This document shows, piece after piece, positions 55,001 to 64,000 of a DNA stretch of 64,000 nucleotides. The translations under genes were made by a program, and so were the position numbers. The notes below the pieces were generated by a model that saw only the letters and a list, made by a program, of their open reading frames with translations, had not been told where the DNA came from and ran no database searches. Origin of the DNA: Omphiscola glabra (Eukaryota > Mollusca > Gastropoda > Lymnaeidae); NCBI GenBank assembly GCA_964017045.1, contig OZ024810.1:11849593-11913592 (forward strand). Direction: 5' to 3'. Position 1 is the stretch's first letter, and every line of letters starts with the position of its first letter.

Positions 55001-58000
55001 TGCCTGTATTAAGTTCTATACTCAACATCTATATCATGTTCTAGGCTCGGTGCCTGTATTAAGTTCTATACTAAACATCTATATCATGGTCTAGGCTCGG
55101 TGCCTGTATTAAGTTCTATACTCAACATCTATATCATGGTCTAGGCTCGGTGCCTGTATTAAGTTCTATACTCAACATCTATATCATGGTCTAGGCTCGG
55201 TGCCTGTATTAAGTTCTATACTAAACATCTATATCATGGTCTAGGCTCGGTGCCTGTATTAAGTTCTATACTAAACATCTATATCATGTTCTAGGCTCGG
55301 TGCCTGTATTAAGTTCTATACTCAACATCTATATCATGCTCTAGGCTCGGTGCCTGTATTAAGTTCTATACTCAACATCTATATCATGCTCTAGGCTCGG
55401 TGCCTGTATTAAGTTCTATACTCAACATCTATATCATGCTCTAGGCTCGGTGCCTGTATTAAGTTCTATACTCAACATCTATATCATGTTCTAGGCTCGG
55501 TGCCTGTATTAAGTTCTATACTCAACATCTATATCATGTTCTAGGCTCGGTGCCTGTATTAAGTTCTATACTCAACATCTATATCATGTTCTAGGCTCGG
55601 TGCCTGTATTAAGTTCTATACTCAACATCTATATCATGTTCTAGGCTCGGTGCCTGTATTAAGTTCTATACTCAACATCTATATCATGTTCTAGGCTCGG
55701 TGCCTGTATTAAGTTCTATACTCAACATCTATATCATGTTCTAGGCTCGGTGCCTGTATTAAGTTCTATACTCAACATCTATATCTTGGTCTAGGCTCGG
55801 TGCCTGTATTAAGTTCTATACTCAACATCTATATCTTGTTCTAGGCTCGGTGCTTGTATTAAGTTCTATACTCAACATCTATATCATGTTCTAGGCTCGG
55901 TGCCTGTATTAAGTTCTATACTCAACATCTATATCATGGTCTAGGCTCGGTGCCTGTATTAAGCTCTATACTCAACATCTATATCATGGTCTAGGCTCGG
56001 TGCCTGTATTAAGTTCTATACTCAACATCTATATCTTGTTCTAGGCTCGGTGCCTGTATTAAGTTCTATACTCAACATCTATATCTTGGTCTAGGCTCGG
56101 TGCCTGTATTAAGTTCTATACTAAACATCTATATCATGTTCTAGGCTCGGTGCCTGTATTAAGTTCTATACTAAACATCTATATCATGTTCTAGGCTCGG
56201 TGCCTGTATTAAGTTCTATACTAAACATCTATATCATGGTCTAGGCTCGGTGCCTGTATTAAGTTCTATACTAAACATCTATATCATGGTCTAGGCTCGG
56301 TGCCTGTATTAAGTTCTATACTAAACATCTATATCATGGTCTAGGCTCGGTGCCTGTATTAAGTTCTATACTAAACATCTATATCATGTTCTAGGCTCGG
56401 TGCCTGTATTAAGTTCTATACTCAACATCTATATCATGTTCTAGGCTCGGTGCCTGTATTAAGTTCTATACTAAACTTCTATATCTTGCTCTAGGCTCGG
56501 TGCCTGTATTAAGTTCTATACTAAACTTCTATATCATGTTCTAGGCTCGGTGCCTGTATTAAGTTCTATACTAAACTTCTATATCTTGGTCTAGGCTCGG
56601 TGCCTGTATTAAGTTCTATACTAAACTTCTATATCATGGTCTAGGCTCGGTGCCTGTATTAAGTTCTATACTAAACTTCTATATCTTGGTCTAGGCTCGG
56701 TGCCTGTATTAAGTTCTATACTCAACATCTATATCATGGTCTAGGCTCGGTGCCTGTATTAAGTTCTATACTCAACATCTATATCATGGTCTAGGCTCGG
56801 TGCCTGTATTAAGTTCTATACTCAACATCTATATCATGTTCTAGGCTCGGTGCCTGTATTAAGTTCTATACTCAACATCTATATCATGGTCTAGGCTCGG
56901 TGCTTGTATTAAGTTCTATACTCAACATCTATATCATGTTCTAGGCTCGGTGCCTGTATTAAGTTCTATACTCAACATCTATATCATGTTCTAGGCTCGG
57001 TGCCTGTATTAAGTTCTATACTCAACATCTATATCATGTTCTAGGCTCGGTGCCTGTATTAAGTTCTATACTCAACATCTATATCATGTTCTAGGCTCGG
57101 TGCTTGTATTAAGTTCTATACTCAACATCTATATCATGTTCTAGGCTCGGTGCCTGTATTAAGTTCTATACTCAACATCTATATCATGTTCTAGGCTCGG
57201 TGCCTGTATTAAGTTCTATACTCAACATCTATATCATGTTCTAGGCTCGGTGCCTGTATTAAGTTCTATACTCAACATCTATATCTTGTTCTAGGCTCGG
57301 TGCCTGTATTAAGTTCTATGCTCAACATCTATATCATGTTCTAGGCTCGGTGCTTGTATTAAGTTCTATACTCAACATCTATATCATGTTCTAGGCTCGG
57401 TGCCTGTATTAAGTTCTATACTCAACATCTATATCATGTTCTAGGCTCGGTGCCTGTATTAAGTTCTATACTCAACATCTATATCATGTTCTAGGCTCGG
57501 TGCTTGTATTAAGTTCTATACTCAACATCTATATCATGTTCTAGGCTCGGTGCCTGTATTAAGTTCTATACTCAACATCTATATCATGTTCTAGGCTCGG
57601 TGCCTGTATTAAGTTCTATACTCAACATCTATATCATGTTCTAGGCTCGGTGCCTGTATTAAGTTCTATACTCAACATCTATATCTTGTTCTAGGCTCGG
57701 TGCCTGTATTAAGTTCTATACTCAACATCTATATCATGTTCTAGGCTCGGTGCCTGTATTAAGTTCTATACTCAACATCTATATCATGTTCTAGGCTCGG
57801 TGCCTGTATTAAGTTCTATACTCAACATCTATATCATGTTCTAGGCTCGGTGCCTGTATTAAGTTCTATACTAAACATCTATATCATGGTCTAGGCTCGG
57901 TGCCTGTATTAAGTTCTATACTCAACATCTATATCATGGTCTAGGCTCGGTGCCTGTATTAAGTTCTATACTCAACATCTATATCATGGTCTAGGCTCGG

Positions 58001-61000
58001 TGCCTGTATTAAGTTCTATACTAAACATCTATATCATGGTCTAGGCTCGGTGCCTGTATTAAGTTCTATACTAAACATCTATATCATGTTCTAGGCTCGG
58101 TGCCTGTATTAAGTTCTATACTCAACATCTATATCATGCTCTAGGCTCGGTGCCTGTATTAAGTTCTATACTCAATATCTATATCATGCTCTAGGCTCGG
58201 TGCCTGTATTAAGTTCTATACTCAACATCTATATCATGCTCTAGGCTCGGTGCCTGTATTAAGTTCTATACTCAACATCTATATCATGTTCTAGGCTCGG
58301 TGCCTGTATTAAGTTCTATACTCAACATCTATATCATGTTCTAGGCTCGGTGCCTGTATTAAGTTCTATACTCAACATCTATATCATGTTCTAGGCTCGG
58401 TGCCTGTATTAAGTTCTATACTCAACATCTATATCATGTTCTAGGCTCGGTGCCTGTATTAAGTTCTATACTCAACATCTATATCATGTTCTAGGCTCGG
58501 TGCCTGTATTAAGTTCTATACTCAACATCTATATCATGTTCTAGGCTCGGTGCCTGTATTAAGTTCTATACTCAGCATCTATATCTTGGTCTAGGCTCGG
58601 TGCCTGTATTAAGTTCTATACTCAACATCTATATCTTGTTCTAGGCTCGGTGCTTGTATTAAGTTCTATACTCAACATCTATATCATGTTCTAGGCTCGG
58701 TGCCTGTATTAAGTTCTATACTCAACATCTATATCATGGTCTAGGCTCGGTGCCTGTATTAAGCTCTATACTCAACATCTATATCATGGTCTAGGCTCGG
58801 TGCCTGTATTAAGTTCTATACTCAACATCTATATCTTGTTCTAGGCTCGGTGCCTGTATTAAGTTCTATACTCAACATCTATATCTTGGTCTAGGCTCGG
58901 TGCCTGTATTAAGTTCTATACTAAACATCTATATCATGTTCTAGGCTCGGTGCCTGTATTAAGTTCTATACTAAACATCTATATCATGTTCTAGGCTCGG
59001 TGCCTGTATTAAGTTCTATACTAAACATCTATATCATGGTCTAGGCTCGGTGCCTGTATTAAGTTCTATACTAAACATCTATATCATGGTCTAGGCTCGG
59101 TGCCTGTATTAAGTTCTATACTAAACATCTATATCATGGTCTAGGCTCGGTGCCTGTATTAAGTTCTATACTAAACATCTATATCATGTTCTAGGCTCGG
59201 TGCCTGTATTAAGTTCTATACTCAACATCTATATCATGTTCTAGGCTTGGTGCCTGTATTAAGTTCTATACTAAACTTCTATATCTTGCTCTAGGCTCGG
59301 TGCCTGTATTAAGTTCTATACTAAACTTCTATATCATGTTCTAGGCTCGGTGCCTGTATTAAGTTCTATACTAAACTTCTATATCTTGGTCTAGGATCGG
59401 TGCCTGTATTAAGTTCTATACTAAACTTCTATATCATGGTCTAGGCTCGGTGCCTGTATTAAGTTATATACTAAACTTCTATATCTTGGTCTAGGCTCGG
59501 TGCCTGTATTAAGTTCTATACTCAACATCTATATCATGGTCTAGGCTCGGTGCCTGTATTAAGTTCTATACTCAACATCTATATCATGGTCTAGGCTCGG
59601 TGCCTGTATTAAGTTCTATACTCAACATCTATATCATGTTCTAGGCTCGGTGCCTGTATTAAGTTCTATACTCAACATCTATATCATGGTCTAGGCTCGG
59701 TGCTTGTATTAAGTTCTATACTCAACATCTATATCATGTTCTAGGCTCGGTGCCTGTATTAAGTTCTATACTCAACATCTATATCATGGTCTAGGCTCGG
59801 TGCCTGTATTAAGTTCTATACTAAACATCTATATCATGGTCTAGGCTCGGTGCCTTTATTAAGTTCTATACTCAACATCTATATCATGGTCTAGGCTCGG
59901 TGCCTGTATTAAGTTCTATACTAAACATCTATATCATGGTCTAGGCTCGGTGCCTGTATTAAGTTCTATACTAAACATCTATATCATGTTCTAGGCTCGG
60001 TGCCTGTATTAAGTTCTATACTCAACAACTATATCATGTTCTAGGCTCGGTGCCTGTATTAAGTTCTATACTCAACATCTATATCATGTTCTAGGCTCGG
60101 TGCCTGTATTAAGTTCTATACTCAACATCTATATCATGTTCTAGGCTCGGTGCCTGTATTAAGTTCTATACTCAACATCTATATCATGTTCTAGGCTCGG
60201 TGCCTGTATTAAGTTCTATACTCAACATCTATATCATGTTCTAGGCTCGGTGCCTGTATTAAGTTCTATACTCAACATCTATATCATGTTCTAGGCTCGG
60301 TGCCTGTATTAAGTTCTATACTCAACATCTATATCATGTTCTAGGCTCGGTGCCTGTATTAAGTTCTATACTCAACATCTATATCATGTTCTAGGCTCGG
60401 TGCCTGTATTAAGTTCTATACTCAACATCTATATCATGTTCTAGGCTCGGTGCCTGTATTAAGTTCTATACTCAACATCTATATCATGTTCTAGGCTCGG
60501 TGCCTGTATTAAGTTCTATACTCAACATCTATATCATGTTCTAGGCTCGGTGCCTGTATTAAGTTCTATACTCAACATCTATATCATGTTCTAGGCTCGG
60601 TGCCTGTATTAAGTTCTATACTAAACTTCTATATCTTGCTCTAGGCTCGGTGCCTGTATTAAGTTCTATACTCAACATCTATATCATGCTCTAGGCTCGG
60701 TGCCTGTATTAAGTTCTATACTAAACTTCTATATCTTGCTCTAGCTGGGCGCCTGTATTAAGTTCTATACTAAACTTCTATATCTTGCTCTAGCTGGGCG
60801 CCTGTATTAAGCTCTATACTAAACTTCTATATCTTGCTCTAGGCTCGGTGCCTGTATTAAGTTCTATACTAAACTTCTATATCTTGCTCTAGCTGGGCGC
60901 CTGTATTAAGTTCTATACTAAACTTCTATATCTTGCTCTAGGCTCGGTGCTTGTATTAAGTTCTATACTAAACATCTATATCATGTTCTAGGCTCGGTGC

Positions 61001-61570
61001 CTGTATTAAGTTCTATACTAAACTTCTATATCTTGCTCTAGGCTCGGTGCCTGTATTAAGTTCTATACTAAACTTCTATATCTTGCTCTAGCTGGGCGCC
61101 TGTATTAAGTTCTATACTAAACTTCTATATCTTGCTCTAGCTGGGCGCCTGTATTAAGCTCTATACTTAACTTCTATATCATGTTCTAGGCTGGGCGCCT
61201 GTATTAAGCTCTATACTAAACTTCTATATCATGTTCTAGACTGGGCGCCTGTACTAAGCTCTATACTAAAATTCTATATCATGTTCTAGGATCGGCGCCT
61301 GTATTAAGTTCTATACTAAACTGCTATATCACGTTCTAGGCTCGGCGCCTAAATTAAGTTCTGTACTAAACTTCTTTATCATGTTCTAGGCTGGGCACCT
61401 GTATTAACCTCTTTACTAAACTTCTATATCATGTTCTAGTCCGGGCGCCTGTATTAAGTTCTAAACTTCTATATCATGTTCTAGGCTGGGCGCCTGCATT
61501 AATTTCTATACTAAACTTCTCCATCATGCTCTAGGCTGGGCGCCTGCATCCTATTCTAGACATGGGCGTC
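52041..61570. repeat. 50-bp satellite, about 190 units (9.5 kb)
   Basis: Unit CTCGGTGCCTGTATTAAGTT, CTATACTCAACATCTATATC, ATGTTCTAGG. Variant positions are CTCAAC/CTAAAC, CATCT/CTTCT, ATCATG/ATCTTG, TGTT/TGGT/TGCT, GCCTG/GCTTG and CTCGG/CACGG. Higher-order structure: blocks 1050 bp (21 units) apart at 52391 and 53441; 400-bp (8-unit) periodicity at 54481/54881; and a 2800-bp (56-unit) tandem duplication, about 54160-56960 and 56960-59760. The 5' edge is sharp. The 3' edge (60740-61570) decays through CTGGGCGCC variants. No open frame survives. Confidence 0.98.
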
Positions 61571-62282
61571 TTCAGCACGCCCTAGCCAATCTCTCATATT
61601 AGCTCTGCTCCTGTGTGTGAACTCCCCCATCTCATTCAAGGGTTTATCGTGGGGGGGGGGGGGATTAAAGTAGTTGCCCCCGCTTCAATGGACTGAAACA
61701 ACGGAGGAGTTGGGGTGGGGTGGGTTTAAGGCTTCAACAGTGCACTAAAAGCGTATACTATACTCTGATGTATAAATATATCAGATTTCTGTTCGCTGAG
61801 TTGCCGCCCCCCCCCCCCCCCCAAACTGTCTTAATAACGCCGTTAAAAAAAGAAAATTTTTCTGATGTGACAGAGAGAGCGAGAGAGAGACAGAGAGAGT
61901 CACCCCACACCCCCACCCCCTAGATTTACCACGTAGCTAGAAATGTACTCAATGTTCAGTAAATATGTTCTGTTAATCCCGTGAGGGCCGTCACAGAGCT
62001 TCTCATTTCTTTCTTTCTTTCATTTTTTTTTTTTTCTTAATTTAAAAATTTTTTTTTTTTAAAAAGGTTTTTTCTTTCTTCTTTTTTCTTCTTCGTCTTC
62101 TTCCATCCGAGATTTCCTTTGTCAATATTAGCCCCGGAGTTTAGGCCGGAGTTAAGGACGGCTCGTCAAGTTACCAGCCTTTATGACTCCAGGCGATGTT
62201 GCCGACTGCTTAGAACGTGTAACGCTCTAATACAAGTTGGTGTGGCTGTCGGGGCGGGGGGTGGGGGGGTGAGGCGAGTTTG
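61571..62282. other. No recognised gene; simple-sequence tracts
   Basis: Poly-G at 61650, poly-C at 61807, GA tract at 61872-61900, T-rich 62010-62100. Nothing coding recognised. Confidence 0.45.
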
Positions 62283-62445
62283 ACGAGAGAGAGAGAACAT
62301 CACTGTTGTCTTGTGTGACTGTCGGGAGAGAGAGTTTGGAGTGTGAGAGAGAGAGAGAGAACGTGTCTATTGCCTTGTGTGACTGTCGGGTGAGAGAGTT
62401 TGAAGTGTGAGAGAGAGAACGTGTCTATTGCCTTGTGTGACTGTC

Positions 62446-62483
<38 letters not shown>

Positions 62484-62735
62484 ATCTCTGTTGTCTTGTG
62501 TGGCTGTCGTGAGAGAGAGAGAGAGAGAGAGAGAGAACATCTCTGTTGTATTGTGTGGCTGTCGAGAGAGAGAGAGAGTTTGAAGTGAGACAGAGAGAGA
62601 GAACGCGTCTGTTGTCTTTGTGAATGTCGGGAGAGAGAGTTTGAAGTGAGAGTTAGAGAGCATCTCTGTTGTCTTGCGTGACTGTCGGACAGGCGAGTTT
62701 GAAGAGAGAGAGAGAGAGAGAATATCTCCTTTTTC
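62283..62735. repeat. Composite GA-microsatellite/minisatellite, about 8 units
   Basis: Each unit: a variable (GA)n tract, GAACATCTCTGTTGTCTTGT, GTGACTGTCG, often followed by GAGAGAGTTTGAAGTGTGAG. Same architecture as the CA array at 2648 and the GAGT array at 14793. Confidence 0.92.
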
Positions 62736-63401
62736 TTGTGCTCAGCTCTAATTAAATTCTAAGCAGGTTTTATACCAAAAAATTAATTAAGTGATGGGTT
62801 AAGGGAAAGGAAAAACGGGGGTGGGGAATATGAATAATTAATCCAGTATAGACAAATTATGTTCATTGTCATCATCATGTCCCTTAGTCCTTGGACCGTT
62901 GGGGCGCCACAGCCACAGATGACATGAAAACTACCCTCCTCCATTCCCCTCGGTCTCCTGCACTACGCACAGCATCGCCTATAGTTTTAATCCCGTCCAC
63001 TCTTTGATGTTATCTTCCCATATTTTTCTCTGTCTTCCTCAAAGTATGCTACAATTGTTTTAAAAAAAAAGAAACGAAAAGCCCTTAAATACGTCTAACT
63101 TGACCCGGTGTTATTTAGCCGTCCAACTGGTTCGGGTATATTTTAAATTCCGCCTCCGTCCGTTTCTTCACTTTCCGGAATGGGTTACTTTCACTCAGTG
63201 AGTTCAGATTCCGAATATCTGTACGATACGAAGAGGCGATTTTCAAAATGCAGCATATCCGTTTTTGTGGGGTTTTGAGATTATTGAACTTTTTACAAAA
63301 AAATAAATAAAAAATACACACTGCATTTAGAGAATTAAATCATTTTGTAGACAAGAATGAAATAGGAATATAATGTGTTTTTGTAAATAAACTTTACCAT
63401 G
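62736..63401. other. No recognised gene
   Basis: 62860-63060 has balanced composition (CATCATCATGTCCCTTAGTC region), possibly an old repeat; unassigned. Confidence 0.4.
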
Positions 63402-63409
63402 TCCTAAAG

Positions 63410-63616
63410 CAGTGGTTCTCAACCTTCATAATGCTGCGACCCTTTAATACAGTTCCTCAACATTGTGGCGACCCCCAACCGCAAAATTATTTCCGTAACT
63501 ACTTCATAACTGTAGAGTATATGTCTATTCCGATGGTCTAAGGCGACCCCCCTGTGAAAGGTGTGTTCGACCCCCCCCCCCCTAAGAGGTTGCCACCCAC
63601 AGGTTGAGAACCGCTG
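63410..63616 (+). mobile_element. SPIN-like hAT MITE, copy 9
   Basis: Starts CAGTGGTTCTCAACCTTCAT, ends ACAGGTTGAGAACCGCTG. Perfect 8-bp target duplication TCCTAAAG at 63402-63409 and 63617-63624. Confidence 0.95.
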
Positions 63617-63833
63617 TCCTAAAGGAACCTGGTTCGCTCCGCAAAAAGGTACGGCTTTTTAAGTTGTTTTTTTAAATGGTGGATACCGCATTTTGAAAAT
63701 AAGCTCTTCATATAGACAATGTAGTTTTTTTCTCCTTTTTTTTTCTTCCATGATAGTTTCAAGATTAATATCCCAAATAGGACGTGCTTCTGAATCGAAT
63801 GACTTTTTTTGACAATTGAACAAGACATATATC

Positions 63834-64000
63834 CAGTGGCGTAGCTAGCTAGGGTCAGTGCCACCCCGGGGCGGGCCAGGATTTCTTTGCAAGCGAAACA
63901 AGACATCTATCTTAAACTTTACTAGTCCCATTCATCCTCACTCCCAACCTCCTCCCTCCACCTTTCTGGCTGGATGTTGCTGGGTGCCGCCCATGGCTAG
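63834..64000 (+). mobile_element. Possible hAT element end, cut by the window edge
   Basis: CAGTGGCGTAGCTAGCTAGG at 63834 has the hAT-type CAGTGGCGTAG terminus, followed by GCCACCCCGGGGCGGGCC. The other end is not in the window, and the interior differs from the 397/17663/29303 family. Confidence 0.5.

Noticed and set aside
1..64000. tRNA or rRNA genes
   Set aside because: No A-box/B-box pair (for example GGTTCGAATCC) or conserved rRNA core was noticed on either strand by eye. A covariance-model scan would be decisive.

Overview
This is eukaryotic, repeat-dominated intergenic and intronic DNA from an animal, most likely a mollusc and plausibly a gastropod. The animal assignment rests on one recognisable protein-coding exon, a Wnt6-type exon on the minus strand at 15914-16134 with good splice sites. 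The mollusc leaning is weaker. It comes from nine copies of a non-autonomous hAT element that match, as far as I remember it, the SPIN ('Space Invaders') consensus. SPIN is known from tetrapods, a triatomine bug and the pond snail Lymnaea. No bacterial-style gene organisation, operon, tRNA or rRNA was seen. Nearly all other open reading frames lie in tandem repeats or low-complexity DNA and are not genes.

Layout. 1-15.9 kb is presumed to lie on the 3' side of the Wnt6 exon (intron or beyond). It holds about ten unrelated minisatellites, one hAT MITE, two Mutator-like foldback MITEs and four SPIN-like MITEs. 15.78-16.13 kb holds the Wnt6 exon and a 37-bp tandem repeat that copies the exon end and its splice donor into the intron. 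16.2-20.8 kb is unique sequence with a foldback element, a SPIN copy and a hAT MITE nested in an older repeat. 20.84-23.95 kb is a 29-bp minisatellite of about 107 units. 24-41 kb is a dense run of minisatellites (units 16-37 bp, some with higher-order structure) interspersed with MITEs. It includes a nested element near 37.4-38.3 kb. 41-52 kb has a SPIN copy, a 530-bp CT tract, a TTAA-flanked MITE, another foldback copy and 37-, 41-, 27-, 22- and 87-bp arrays. 52.04-61.57 kb is a 9.5-kb satellite of a 50-bp unit, about 190 copies, with higher-order duplications of 1050 and 2800 bp. 61.6-64 kb has GA-rich repeats, a ninth SPIN copy and the start of a hAT element cut by the window edge.

By my rough sum about 40% of the window is tandem repeat. 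The transposons are all short, non-autonomous and mostly recognisable by terminal inverted repeats plus target-site duplications: 8 bp for hAT, 9 bp for Mutator-like, TTAA for the piggyBac-like element. No transposase or reverse-transcriptase coding sequence was seen. Wnt6 is the only gene with a support level I would defend. Its first exon and the exons after this one were not found. They may lie outside the window or be too short to recognise by eye.
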